This document shows, piece by piece, positions 1 to 7,882 of a stretch of 14,457 nucleotides of DNA. The stretch is from an uncultured Bacilli bacterium (GTDB lineage Bacteria > Bacillota_I > Bacilli_A > RF39 > UBA660), in assembly GCA_934176955.1 (NCBI GenBank), contig CAKPOS010000020.1:1-14457 (forward strand). Reading direction: 5' to 3'. How positions within the stretch are numbered: position 1 is the first letter of the stretch; every line of letters starts with the position of its first letter. A program made the position numbers and the translations under genes. The notes below the pieces were generated by a model, which did not search any database, was not told where the DNA came from, and saw only the letters and a program-made list of their open reading frames with translations.

Positions 1-80
1 TCATATGTAGCCTTAGTCTCTGCAGATGTTATATCCATATCATCAAGTTCAATCGTGACATTAATGTAATCATCCGGATT
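1..80 (-). other. In-frame coding continuation beyond the rlmD stop (C-terminal extension, partial)
   Basis: Reading on from the rlmD TAA (83-81) in the same frame gives an open, protein-like stretch to the window edge: NPDDYINVTIELDDMD followed by ITSAETKATY. From memory, many gut Firmicutes carry a C-terminal extension of this kind (acidic 'IELDDMDxTxAExKATY' followed by a helical domain) fused directly to RlmD-type methyltransferases. Here a single TAA separates the two parts and no start codon with a ribosome binding site is visible before the extension. It could be a fused domain split by a nonsense mutation, a readthrough product, or the head of a separate gene starting at an internal codon. 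Only 80 bases are visible. Confidence 0.5.
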
Positions 81-1280
81 TTATTTCAGTTGGGACAAAA
101 GAACAACCGTCTCAACATGATAAGTATTTGGGAATAAGTCGAACAACATGATGTCTTCTAATTTATATTCTTCTTTTAAATCATCAATATCTCTTGCTAG
201 AGTTATAGGATTACAAGAAACATAAATTATCTTTTTACTTTTTATTTTTAATAATCCGGATTTTGTTTTTTTATCTAGTCCACTTCTTGGTGGATCAACG
301 ATAATAGCATCATAAGTATTTTTTTCATCTAATAACTTTCCTACATCTCCTTCTCTTACTTTAATATTGGTAAGATGATTTTTTTTTATATTTTCTTTAG
401 CATCTTTTACAGATGATGGATTTAATTCAATTCCTGTAATATTTTCGGCAATATCACTTACGTAAATTCCAATTGATGCCATTCCACAATATAAGTCTAG
501 AATATTTTTAGTATCACTTTCTAAGTATTTTCTTACTTGATTATATAAATGAATCGTTTGTTCTTTATTTACTTGGAAGAAAGAGTTAGGAGAAATTGAA
601 TAATGGTAACTTTCTAATGTTTCTTCTAATTTTTCTTTTCCATAAACTAATTTATCGTTAATATAAATAGAAGATACTTTATCTTTTAAAATACTGATCA
701 AGTCTTTTTCTTCTACTTTTCCTTTTATTTGGATCATTATTTTTTCTTGGAATTCTTTAATAATAATTTGATTTACATTAGTTAAGATTTTACTTTCACT
801 GAGTAAGTTAATGATTTCATTTGTCTTTTCTTTTGCTAGAGGGCAATTCTTAATAGGAATTAATTGATTTGTTTTAAAGTGATAAAAGCCAATTTTACCT
901 TTCTCTACTTGAAGAGTAATTTTATTTCGATAATTAAAGATTTTGGGAGAAGCAATAATTTCTGGATTAATTTCTAATAAAGTATATTTTTTAAAGATAT
1001 CTATTACTTTATTTTTTTTATAATTTAATTGTTCTTGATAAGGAAGAGTCATGATTTGACAGCCTCCACACTCTTCATAAAAGGGGCATTTTGCTTCTAT
1101 AGACAGAGGACTTCTTGTTAAATATTGGTCTTTATCGGCAAGTAAATACTTCTTCTTATCTACTATATTTTTTACGGTTACAATATCTCCAGGAAGAGTT
1201 TTTTTGACAAAAACAATTTTGCCATTTATTTTTCCAACACCATCTCCTGTATGATTTAATCGAACAATCTCTACTTCCAT
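81..1280 (-). CDS. rlmD: 23S rRNA (uracil-5)-methyltransferase, RlmD/RlmCD (RumA) type
   Basis: SAM-dependent C5 methylation of uridines in 23S rRNA, cytoplasmic. Numbering from the longest frame (ATG at 1289): an N-terminal TRAM domain covers about residues 4-58; a [4Fe-4S] ligand set is formed by C68, C74, C77 (CGGCQ) and C149; the Rossmann methyltransferase has SAM motif DLYCGMASIG (265-274), DPPRSG (332-337), the nucleophile in SCNP (C359) and the general base in HVE (E393). Length of about 400 residues fits the family. I place the start at the second ATG (1280), because AAGG lies about 9 nt before it, whereas it directly abuts the ATG at 1289. Divergent from the next gene with a 58-67 bp gap. 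The stop is followed in frame by an apparent family-specific extension (see 1-80), which is odd. Whether the target is U747, U1939 or both cannot be told. Confidence 0.93.
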   Translation of the reverse strand: MEVEIVRLNHTGDGVGKINGKIVFVKKTLPGDIVTVKNIVDKKKYLLADKDQYLTRSPLSIEAKCPFYEECGGCQIMTLPYQEQLNYKKNKVIDIFKKYTLLEINPEIIASPKIFNYRNKITLQVEKGKIGFYHFKTNQLIPIKNCPLAKEKTNEIINLLSESKILTNVNQIIIKEFQEKIMIQIKGKVEEKDLISILKDKVSSIYINDKLVYGKEKLEETLESYHYSISPNSFFQVNKEQTIHLYNQVRKYLESDTKNILDLYCGMASIGIYVSDIAENITGIELNPSSVKDAKENIKKNHLTNIKVREGDVGKLLDEKNTYDAIIVDPPRSGLDKKTKSGLLKIKSKKIIYVSCNPITLARDIDDLKEEYKLEDIMLFDLFPNTYHVETVVLLSQLK

Positions 1281-1347
1281 TCTATCCATCCTTTCTAAAC
1301 TTTTTCATTTTCATCCTTTTTTTACATAAAATTAGTTGAGGGATACT

Positions 1348-2280
1348 ATGAAAAATATCATTAATTATTATTATAACTTAAACCCTGAGAAAATCAATCA
1401 CTTATTTCAGTATTATTACTTTTATCTTCAACAAGAACTTTATTATTTTGTTATTTATGAAAAGGATAAATCTTTAATTCAATCGATTTATCAACTTAAC
1501 CAGGAATTAGTAAAAAATAATGTTTTAGTAAATGAGATTATTAATAATCAAATGGGAACAATCCTAACTTATTACAATGAAACGCCATATCTTTTAATGA
1601 AAGTTGTTATTAATACGAACAAAGCTATTTCTTTATCAGAAATTCATTACTTATCTAATCTTCGAGTATCTTATGATAAAAACTTAATGCGTGGAAATTG
1701 GGCTAATTTATGGGCAAATAAGATTGATTATTTAGAATATCATCATGAACAAAATTATCAAAAATATCCTCTTTTATCCAGTTGCTTTGATTATTTTGTT
1801 GGACTATCTGAAAATGCCATTAGCTATTTAAATAAAACTGTTCATCAAATTCCTTTAGAAAATGTAGATATTGGGGTAATTTCTCATGATAGATTATCCA
1901 TAAATGATCATATTTATTCTTTATATAATCCCCTAAATATCATTATTGACCATAAAGCTAGAGATGTAGGAGAATATATCAAGTTATCTTTTTTTCAAGA
2001 TAATTATCAAATCTTTGATGAATTAACTAAATACTTTAAGCATAATTATTTTTCTAGATACGGAATTCATTTAATTATTGCTAGAGTTCTCTACCCAAGT
2101 TTTTACTTTGAAGTATATGATGAAGTGATTAATAAGAGGCTAAATGAGTCAGAAATTTTAAAAATTACTTCTAGAATTAATGAATATGAAAAATACTTAG
2201 GGGATGTTTTTGAATATTTTAAAAAACTTTATCCTATAGAAGAAATTGCTTGGATAAAGTCTCATTATTCTAAAAATTAG
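1348..2280 (+). CDS. YutH/CotS-like spore-coat pseudokinase (aminoglycoside phosphotransferase fold)
   Basis: About 310 residues. The N-terminal third is Tyr/Asn-rich and resembles a divergent kinase N-lobe. The middle has YFVGLSENAI (about 150-159), which I associate with the Bacillus YutH/CotS family. The catalytic-loop region reads ISHDRLS (178-184) instead of the active HGDxHxxN pattern, followed by IIDHKARDVGEYI (199-211), matching the 'DHPxRDLAEWI' motif of YutH. Loss of the canonical Asp/Asn suggests a structural pseudokinase or an unusual kinase. I chose the ATG at 1348 because GAGGG ends 5 nt upstream; a TTG at 1336 in the same frame has no ribosome binding site. It converges on the next gene with 4 bp between stops. 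The family assignment rests on remembered motifs, and a role in spores is only inferred. Confidence 0.55.
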   Translation: MKNIINYYYNLNPEKINHLFQYYYFYLQQELYYFVIYEKDKSLIQSIYQLNQELVKNNVLVNEIINNQMGTILTYYNETPYLLMKVVINTNKAISLSEIHYLSNLRVSYDKNLMRGNWANLWANKIDYLEYHHEQNYQKYPLLSSCFDYFVGLSENAISYLNKTVHQIPLENVDIGVISHDRLSINDHIYSLYNPLNIIIDHKARDVGEYIKLSFFQDNYQIFDELTKYFKHNYFSRYGIHLIIARVLYPSFYFEVYDEVINKRLNESEILKITSRINEYEKYLGDVFEYFKKLYPIEEIAWIKSHYSKN

Positions 2281-2284
2281 TTGA

Positions 2285-3325
2285 TTATTCTTTCAATATA
2301 AAACCTGTTGCGATTGGTCTTGTTTCTTCTTTTTCATCCCAATTAATCGGATGATTAATTAATTTATTTTTAATTATTAAGGCACTGGAATTTCCTCCAT
2401 CTAAGTTAGCTGCATTGTAAGCTCCGTATCGCTTCATGATTTCAATTAAATCATCCATATCAGCGCCCATACAACCAACTCTTCTTCCGTCAATCACTAA
2501 AAATAAGACGACACCATCTTTTCGTTGACCAATTACGGTTCTTGGATGAAGACCATATCCTCCATTTCCTACAACTTTTGATGCTTCTCCATTGACAATT
2601 AAATAAGGGCCAAATTCAACTGCATCACGAATGCCTAGTTGTATGGCTTCTTCTGCACTTTTTACTTTTCCTAGATAAAGTTTATTCTCTTTCGTAAAGC
2701 CAATTAATCCTCCTGCTCTTGTATAACGATTACGATTTAGTATTTTTCCGTCACGAATAACAATACCAGATACTTCGGCTCCTGTTCCTAGGCCATTTTC
2801 ATCAATGAATCCTCCTCCATTAATGGCAACTAATGCTTTATTTTCTTTAGCTATATCAATCAAATATTGTCCCTTCATTCCTAAATTTTTGCTTGTTACC
2901 ACCGTTACTTTGGAAGGATCATAGATGGCTACTAAATAACCAGAATAATTTTTTCCAGATACTTCAATCATCTTATATTTTTCCTCTTTCTTATGTTCTA
3001 ATATCTCTTTTTCATATTTATCTTTATAGACTTTAGTTGTAATATCTGAAGTATCAATAATCGATAAATCCGTATCTTGATTAGGCTCAATAATTTTATT
3101 TTCTTCTAGAATTTTCTCTATCGTTTCATTGCTGTAAAACATCTTAGCTAAATATTGATGATTCATGGTAGTCATTGCCGTTGTAACAAGCCAATTTCTA
3201 AAATTAGGAAAAGGGCCATATAATAAAAATAATCCCCCAAGCATTAAAGTAATAAAAAAGGAAAGAACTCCAATAAAAACTTTTTTCTTTTTCCCTACTT
3301 TTTTTGTCTTTTTTACTTTTTTCAT
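2285..3325 (-). CDS. Membrane-anchored phosphodiester glycosidase (NAGPA/DUF2233 domain)
   Basis: 346 residues. A Lys-rich N-terminus (1-16) precedes one hydrophobic helix (about 17-38), with the rest probably outside the cell. A linker to about residue 118 leads into the NAGPA domain: INGGGF (168-173), PRTVIG (261-266), VIDGRR (277-282) and the hallmark NLDGGNSS (307-314). This family cleaves phosphodiester-linked sugars, as in mammalian uncovering enzyme and B. subtilis YngK-like or exopolysaccharide-associated proteins; here it may act on wall or teichoic-acid-like polymers, which is inference. Start ATG at 3325 is preceded by AGAGGAG about 5 nt upstream. The adjacent upstream gene on the same strand lies 88 bp away across a spacer with short repeats, so cotranscription is possible. 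Confidence 0.85.
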   Translation of the reverse strand: MKKVKKTKKVGKKKKVFIGVLSFFITLMLGGLFLLYGPFPNFRNWLVTTAMTTMNHQYLAKMFYSNETIEKILEENKIIEPNQDTDLSIIDTSDITTKVYKDKYEKEILEHKKEEKYKMIEVSGKNYSGYLVAIYDPSKVTVVTSKNLGMKGQYLIDIAKENKALVAINGGGFIDENGLGTGAEVSGIVIRDGKILNRNRYTRAGGLIGFTKENKLYLGKVKSAEEAIQLGIRDAVEFGPYLIVNGEASKVVGNGGYGLHPRTVIGQRKDGVVLFLVIDGRRVGCMGADMDDLIEIMKRYGAYNAANLDGGNSSALIIKNKLINHPINWDEKEETRPIATGFILKE

Positions 3326-3344
3326 GATTACTCCTCTTTACTTA

Positions 3345-3393
3345 TATTCTTTATCGTATTCTTTATCTTAATATTTTATTTGTATTCTTCATC
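3345..3393. repeat. Three short TATTCTTYATC repeats in a spacer
   Basis: TATTCTTTATC occurs at 3345-3355 and 3357-3367, with a third copy TATTCTTCATC at 3383-3393. They lie between two minus-strand genes. On the minus strand they read GATAAAGAATA. They are low in complexity and may be chance in AT-rich DNA. Confidence 0.4.
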
Positions 3394-3413
3394 AGTATTT
3401 TTTGTTTTAAAAC

Positions 3414-3908
3414 TTACTTTCCATATTGAGATTGAAAAAGAGCAAGTTTATCTTCTTTTCCTTCATTATAAAGTTCTATCATCTTATTCAAAGATTTTAT
3501 ATCTTTTTGATAAACTTCTAATAATTTCTGGTAAGTTTTAGAATGGGTATTACAAATTTGATTTACTTCTTTATCTTGGTAAATTTGATTTTGACAGTTA
3601 GAAGTTAATATTTTTTCATTTTGAGAAATACTTTGAATAAGGCTTTCATTTTGGTTGAATAAATCGATAAGATTAGGATAATCTTTTATAAATTGTTCTT
3701 CATAATAAATCGATAATCCTTTCGTAATTTCTTTCTTATTTTGGTTATAAGATAAGATGGCTACTTTTAATTGATTATTATTTTCTTTTATTTGATTCAT
3801 CTTTTGTCTACTTTTATTTTGATCTTCTGTAAAATTTTTGGTATAGATTACGCCTATTGTTATTCCTACCAAAAGAACCCCTATAATACTTATTCCTATT
3901 TTTTTCAT
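3414..3908 (-). CDS. Small membrane-anchored protein of unknown function
   Basis: 164 residues, not recognised. A short basic start (MKK) and a hydrophobic helix at about residues 4-22 resemble an uncleaved signal anchor; there is no lipobox Cys. The remainder is hydrophilic, rich in Gln, Asn, Lys and Glu, predicted largely helical with possible coiled coil, and holds two cysteines (in SNCQN and ICNTH) that could form a disulfide outside the cell. Start ATG at 3908 has AAAGGAG 7 nt upstream. It lies downstream of the pnp terminator, so it probably has its own promoter. It may be cotranscribed with the phosphodiester glycosidase downstream. Confidence 0.7.
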   Translation of the reverse strand: MKKIGISIIGVLLVGITIGVIYTKNFTEDQNKSRQKMNQIKENNNQLKVAILSYNQNKKEITKGLSIYYEEQFIKDYPNLIDLFNQNESLIQSISQNEKILTSNCQNQIYQDKEVNQICNTHSKTYQKLLEVYQKDIKSLNKMIELYNEGKEDKLALFQSQYGK

Positions 3909-3935
3909 TACTTTACTCCTTTATGGTATAGTAAT

Positions 3936-3941
3936 AGTATA
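3936..3941 (-). promoter_or_regulatory. Candidate -10 box (TATACT) for the small membrane protein gene
   Basis: On the minus strand TATACT lies about 15 bp before the ribosome binding site, downstream of the pnp terminator. No good -35 box is seen at 16-18 bp. Support is mainly positional. Confidence 0.25.
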
Positions 3942-3967
3942 TCATATTTTAAAAGAAAACTTACTAC

Positions 3968-4000
3968 AAAAAAAATACTTCTAAAGAATTTCTCTAGAAA
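3968..4000 (-). terminator. Rho-independent terminator of rpsO-pnp
   Basis: Minus strand, just after the pnp stop: CTAGAGA pairs with TCTTTAG (one G-T wobble) around an AAT loop, with extra outer T-A pairs, followed by a run of eight T. The stem is AT-rich, but position and T-tract fit a terminator. Confidence 0.55.
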
Positions 4001-4012
4001 TATTTTAATTAT

Positions 4013-6175
4013 CTACTCGTTTTTATCTGATTTTTGTTTTGATTTATTTTTTAAAAGGAATTCTTTTCTGGATAAATTAAGTTTTCCTTTTTTATCATAA
4101 CCAGTTGCGATTGCGATTACTTCATCACCGACTTTTAAGACATCACTTACTTTTTCTACTCTCTTTACATCTAATTGAGATACATGAATAAGTCCTTCAC
4201 ATCCTGGCCATAATTCAACAAATGCTCCAAAATCTTGAGTTGACACGACTTTACAAGTATAAGTTTTTCCTATTTCTACTTCTCTTGCAACGTCCTCTAT
4301 CATTTTTATGGTTTTTTTAATAATCTCTGGATCTGTATGATATACAATTACTCTTCCATCATCTTCTAAATCGACTTTAACAGCATCTTTATCTTGAACG
4401 GTCTTTACATTAGAGGCTTCTAAGATAATTTTAGTAATCATATCTCCGCCGCGACCAATGACATCTTTAATTTTTTCTGGATTAATTTGAATGGTTTCTA
4501 TTTTTGGCGCATATTTTGATAATTCTTTTCTTGGTTCTGGAATGACACTTTCCATTAAATCTAAAATTTGCATTCTAGCTTTTTTGGCTTGAGATAGGGC
4601 TTCACTTAAAATTTCACGACTAACGCCTTTGATTTTAATATCCATTTGCATAGCACAAATTCCTTCTCTTGTTCCAGCAACTTTAAAGTCCATATCTCCC
4701 ATATGATCTTCTAAGCCTTGAATATCGGTTAAGATTGTATATTTATCATCTTTAGTAATTAGTCCCATAGCAATTCCTGCTACTGGTGCCTTGATAGGAA
4801 CACCTGCTGCCATTAATGATAGGCAACCAGCACAAATAGATGCTTGAGAAGAACTACCATTGCTTTCTAATACTTCACTAACGACACGTATGGTATAAGG
4901 AAATTCTTCTTCACTAGGAATAACTTGTGATAATGCTCTTTCTCCTAAGGCACCATGTCCAATTTCTCTTCTTCCTGGTGCGCCATATCTTCCTGTTTCT
5001 CCAACAGAAAATGATGGGAAATTATAATGATGCATGAATCTTTTTTCGTCTTCTATTCCAAGTCCATCTAAAATTTGATGTTCTCCTAAAGCTCCTAAAG
5101 TTGTTGTTGATAATACTTGGGTTTGTCCCCTAGTAAATAATCCTGAACCATGTGTTCTTGGTAAAATATCAATTTTTGCGGATAATGGACGAATCTCATC
5201 CATAGCTCTACCATCAGGACGAATATGTTCTTCTGTAATTAATCTTCTTACTTCTTCTGCTTCAATGTTATCAACAATTTTCTTCACATCTGTAAGGATT
5301 TTGTCTAATTCTTCTTTATCTTGATATTTTTCTTGAAAATAAGTAACGCTATCTTCTTTTACCTTATCAATAGCAGCATATTTTTCTAATTTATCTTTAA
5401 TTTGAATTGCTTTACACATTTTCTCTTTTGCAAATTCATTTACTTCATGAACTAAATCTTCATCTAATTTTGCTAAAGTTACTTCTATTTTTGGTTTTCC
5501 AACTTCTTTGACAATTTCTTCTTGGAAAGAAACCAATTTTTTAATTGCTTCATGTCCAAACATAATGGCTTCAATCATTAGTTCTTCCGATACTTCTTTT
5601 GAACCAGATTCTACCATGTTAATAGCATCTTTGGTACCTGCTACAGATAAATTAATGTCACTTTTCTCTAGTTCTTCAACACTAGGATTGATAATAAATT
5701 GATTATTAACATGACCGACAACGACTCCTGCTACTGGGCCTTCAAAAGGAATATCACTGATTGATAAGCATAATGATGTTCCGAATAAGGCAGTCATTTC
5801 TGGCGTACAATCTTGTTCTACGGAAAGAACGGTATTTATTACTTGTACTTCATTACGAAATCCTTCTTTAAATAATGGGCGAATTGGACGGTCAATTAAT
5901 CTAGCGGCTAGAATAGCTTGTTCCGTAGGTCTACCTTCCCTTTTAATAAATCCTCCTGGTATTTTCCCAACAGAATAAAATTTCTCTTGATAATTAATCG
6001 TTAAAGGAAAGAAATCTGCTGATGTTGCATTAGAACTCATTACGCACGCTGATAAAATTACTGTATCATTATAACGAACTAGGCAAGCAGCGTTTGCTTG
6101 CTTGGCTAATTCTCCAATTTCAACAGTAATTTTACGTGTGCCAAAATCTAATTCAAATACTTTTTTTTCTTCCAT
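4013..6175 (-). CDS. pnp: Polyribonucleotide nucleotidyltransferase (PNPase)
   Basis: 720 residues, full length for the family. It performs phosphorolytic 3'-5' RNA degradation as a trimer, normally in the RNA degradosome. Two RNase PH-like domains (about 10-140 and 325-460) are joined by a helical domain. RPIRPLF and the GRREIGHGALGERAL stretch are characteristic, as is the DIQGLEDHMGDMDFKVAGT active-site region. A KH domain (INPEKIKDVIGRGGDMITKI, about residues 560-580) and an S1 domain (from about 620, with DFGAFVELWPGCEGLIHVSQL) follow. ATG at 6175 is preceded by AAAGGAG. It lies 48 bp downstream of rpsO in the widespread rpsO-pnp order, with a hairpin between them. The C-terminus ends in a short Lys-rich tail. 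Confidence 0.98.
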   Translation of the reverse strand: MEEKKVFELDFGTRKITVEIGELAKQANAACLVRYNDTVILSACVMSSNATSADFFPLTINYQEKFYSVGKIPGGFIKREGRPTEQAILAARLIDRPIRPLFKEGFRNEVQVINTVLSVEQDCTPEMTALFGTSLCLSISDIPFEGPVAGVVVGHVNNQFIINPSVEELEKSDINLSVAGTKDAINMVESGSKEVSEELMIEAIMFGHEAIKKLVSFQEEIVKEVGKPKIEVTLAKLDEDLVHEVNEFAKEKMCKAIQIKDKLEKYAAIDKVKEDSVTYFQEKYQDKEELDKILTDVKKIVDNIEAEEVRRLITEEHIRPDGRAMDEIRPLSAKIDILPRTHGSGLFTRGQTQVLSTTTLGALGEHQILDGLGIEDEKRFMHHYNFPSFSVGETGRYGAPGRREIGHGALGERALSQVIPSEEEFPYTIRVVSEVLESNGSSSQASICAGCLSLMAAGVPIKAPVAGIAMGLITKDDKYTILTDIQGLEDHMGDMDFKVAGTREGICAMQMDIKIKGVSREILSEALSQAKKARMQILDLMESVIPEPRKELSKYAPKIETIQINPEKIKDVIGRGGDMITKIILEASNVKTVQDKDAVKVDLEDDGRVIVYHTDPEIIKKTIKMIEDVAREVEIGKTYTCKVVSTQDFGAFVELWPGCEGLIHVSQLDVKRVEKVSDVLKVGDEVIAIATGYDKKGKLNLSRKEFLLKNKSKQKSDKNE

Positions 6176-6190
6176 ATTTTCTCCTTTCTA

Positions 6191-6219
6191 AAATAAAGGA
6201 CACTCATTTTAGAGTGCCT
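6191..6219 (-). terminator. rpsO-pnp intergenic hairpin (partial terminator or processing site)
   Basis: Minus strand: GGCACTC pairs with GAGTGTC (one wobble) around TAAAAT, followed by CTTTATTTT. It starts just after the rpsO stop and ends close to the pnp ribosome binding site. It can act as an attenuating terminator that lowers pnp relative to rpsO, or as a processing site, as known for rpsO-pnp in E. coli; which applies here is inference. Confidence 0.55.
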
Positions 6220-6223
6220 GTTT

Positions 6224-6493
6224 TTATCTTCTTAAACCTAATTTGTTAACAACTGCACGATATCTTTTTACATCAGTCTTTACTAAATAGTCTAATAAAC
6301 TTCTTCTTTTACCAACTTTCATTAAAAGACCACGTTTTGAATGTTTATCTTGCTTGTTGTTTTTTAAGTGTTCAGTTAAAGCTTCTATTTCTTTTGTTAA
6401 AATTGCAATTTGAACTTCTGGAGATCCAGTATCTTTTTCATCTCTTGCAAATTCTTTAATAATATTTTGCTTTACTTCTTTTGTTAATGCCAT
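6224..6493 (-). CDS. rpsO: 30S ribosomal protein S15
   Basis: 89 residues, exactly the usual length. S15 binds the central domain of 16S rRNA and nucleates assembly of the platform of the small subunit. Diagnostic stretches are DTGSPEVQIAILT, LTEHLKNNKQDKHSKRGLL and GKRRSLLDYL. ATG at 6493 is preceded by AAGGAGG about 8 nt upstream. It is first in an operon with pnp, with a strong promoter and a structured leader upstream that may carry S15 autoregulation. Confidence 0.99.
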   Translation of the reverse strand: MALTKEVKQNIIKEFARDEKDTGSPEVQIAILTKEIEALTEHLKNNKQDKHSKRGLLMKVGKRRSLLDYLVKTDVKRYRAVVNKLGLRR

Positions 6494-6542
6494 ATTTTTT
6501 TCCTCCTTAAATTATTTTTCACCAATTACGTAGAAACTGTTA

Positions 6543-6574
6543 GAGGTACAAATTTCCAAGTAATGGAACACCTT
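6543..6574 (-). promoter_or_regulatory. Structured rpsO leader, candidate S15 autoregulatory element
   Basis: In the rpsO 5' leader, TTCC pairs with GGAA around ATTACTT, and flanking AGGT pairs with ACCT, giving a coaxial stem with an internal loop. S15 represses its own mRNA through leader RNAs in several bacterial lineages (E. coli, Geobacillus and others). Position and fold fit, but I do not see a match to a specific known class. Confidence 0.35.
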
Positions 6575-6575
6575 A

Positions 6576-6604
6576 ATTGTAATATAAAATGTTAAATAAT
6601 GCAA
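6576..6604 (-). promoter_or_regulatory. Sigma-A promoter of rpsO-pnp
   Basis: Minus strand: -35 TTGCAT (6604-6599), a 17-bp spacer and -10 TACAAT (6581-6576). This places the transcript start near 6569, giving a leader of about 75 nt before the rpsO ATG. It is the cleanest promoter in the window. Confidence 0.75.
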
Positions 6605-6837
6605 GTATTTTCAATGCTTTTTCTCTAAAATAAGGTTACCGTTTAGTTAAGAAAATATAAAATAGCTCTAATCCATTATAAATCAAGAAATTTATAAAAA
6701 GCTCAATAAACAAAACAATAATAAATGTATAGAATTTCACACAATTTATTAGCAATATAAGATTATTTTAGTATTTTTTGTAAAAAAATGTCATTTAAAA
6801 TCTTATTTTATCAGACTGAACGACAACAAAATAAACC
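6605..6837. other. AT-rich intergenic region without a gene
   Basis: No plausible gene is seen on either strand. It holds a perfect 11-bp inverted pair, AAAATAAGGTT (6627-6637) and AACCTTATTTT (6834-6844), the second reaching into the end of the next gene, and an imperfect AT hairpin around 6757-6812 with arms TAAGATT and AATCTTA. No convincing terminator for the upstream minus-strand glycosyltransferase gene is seen, though this hairpin might serve. Confidence 0.5.
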
Positions 6838-7863
6838 TTATTTTTCTTCTGTTGATATTTTATTATCTATTAAGTCTTGATACACTTTTATTAATTGTTC
6901 TCCTACTGTTTTAATATCTTTTGTCTTAGCTTTTTTATAGCCATTATCTGCTAATTTAGGGAGCTTATTTTCTAATATCTGTTTTATTTTTTCTTCAAAT
7001 TCATCAATATCTTTTGCTTTATATACTTCTTTATCTGTAATAAATTCTTCAAAAACAGGAATATCTCTTACTAATGTTGGTATTTTTGCTGTTAGTGCTT
7101 CTAAGATAGGAATTCCTTCTGTTTCTTCTAAAGTAGGAAATAAATATAAATCTGCTCCACTGTATGCTTTTCTAAGAAATTCTTGTTCTACATATCCAGC
7201 AAAAATCAAGTTATCTAATTTTGTGTTTACTGCTACTCTAATTTCTTTTGGAACAAGTTTTAGGTCTAAGTAACCAAACCAAATAAACTGATATTCTGGT
7301 AATCTTTTTGCAAGTTCAACAAAGTCTAAAATTCCTTTTCTCTTTAAATAAAGTCCTACTCCCATTATTACTTTATCCTCTTTCTTATAATGGTATTTTT
7401 TTCTAAATTCATCTTTAAATTTAGAATTATATTCGAAAAAGTCTGTATTTATTCCATTAGAAATTGCATAAATTGGTCTATTTAAGTGATAATTTAAAAG
7501 TAATTTTTTAGCGTATTCTGTTGGTGTTATGATAACATCTCCTAGACGATAGCATTTACAAATCCACCATTTAAAAATTGGGGCAATTTGATTAGAAAAG
7601 AGAAAAGAATTTTTAAAATCTTCTTCTGTAGAATGAGCATGATAAACTACTTTTTTTCCTTCTTTTTTGGCTTTTTTTGCTAAGAAATAACTTTTTAATA
7701 AATACCAATTAATATGAACAATGTCTACACTATCTAATTCTTTTCTATCTAGTGTATAAGAAATATTGTTACTTTCTAGAGCATTAATTTGGTGTTCAAC
7801 AGCCTTTCCTAAACCTGATTTTCCTACTGCTTTTAATCCTTCTGTATATAATAATACTTTCAT
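6838..7863 (-). CDS. GT4-family glycosyltransferase, CpoA/LafB-like (glycolipid synthesis type)
   Basis: 341 residues with a GT-B fold. The N-terminal acceptor domain has KSGLGKAVEHQ (15-25), HINW (50-53) and HAHSTEEDF (75-83); SNGIN (135-139) leads into the nucleotide-sugar domain with GVGLYLKRKG (168-177), FAGYV (221-225) and the donor-binding EETEGIPILEAL (246-257), the retaining GT4 glutamate motif. The HAHSTEEDF-type pattern is what I recall from streptococcal and lactobacillar CpoA/LafB-like enzymes that add a second sugar to glucosyl-diacylglycerol at the membrane; that substrate is inference. ATG at 7863 has AGGAGG upstream. It starts 19 bp after the transglutaminase-like gene, so the two probably form an operon. 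Confidence 0.8.
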   Translation of the reverse strand: MKVLLYTEGLKAVGKSGLGKAVEHQINALESNNISYTLDRKELDSVDIVHINWYLLKSYFLAKKAKKEGKKVVYHAHSTEEDFKNSFLFSNQIAPIFKWWICKCYRLGDVIITPTEYAKKLLLNYHLNRPIYAISNGINTDFFEYNSKFKDEFRKKYHYKKEDKVIMGVGLYLKRKGILDFVELAKRLPEYQFIWFGYLDLKLVPKEIRVAVNTKLDNLIFAGYVEQEFLRKAYSGADLYLFPTLEETEGIPILEALTAKIPTLVRDIPVFEEFITDKEVYKAKDIDEFEEKIKQILENKLPKLADNGYKKAKTKDIKTVGEQLIKVYQDLIDNKISTEEK

Positions 7864-7882
7864 TTTATCCTCCTTAGTAAGT

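Noticed and set aside
72..262. Repeated ATCCGGATTTT near 73 and 252 as a duplication or assembly join
   Set aside because: Only 11 bases match, around a TCCGGA palindrome, with no similarity in the flanks.
3165..3371. 68-codon open frame on the plus strand
   Set aside because: It lies antisense to the N-terminus of the phosphodiester glycosidase, is composed of Phe/Lys runs and has no ribosome binding site.
3771..4100. 109-codon open frame on the plus strand
   Set aside because: It spans the antisense of two genes and the pnp terminator, is Phe/Tyr/Ser-rich and has no start signal.
5508..5702. 64-codon plus-strand frame inside pnp
   Set aside because: Antisense shadow of a certain PNPase gene.
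6627..6844. 11-bp inverted pair as ends of a small mobile element
   Set aside because: No target-site duplication is seen, one arm overlaps the end of a coding region, and 11-bp AT-rich matches over 218 bp can occur by chance.
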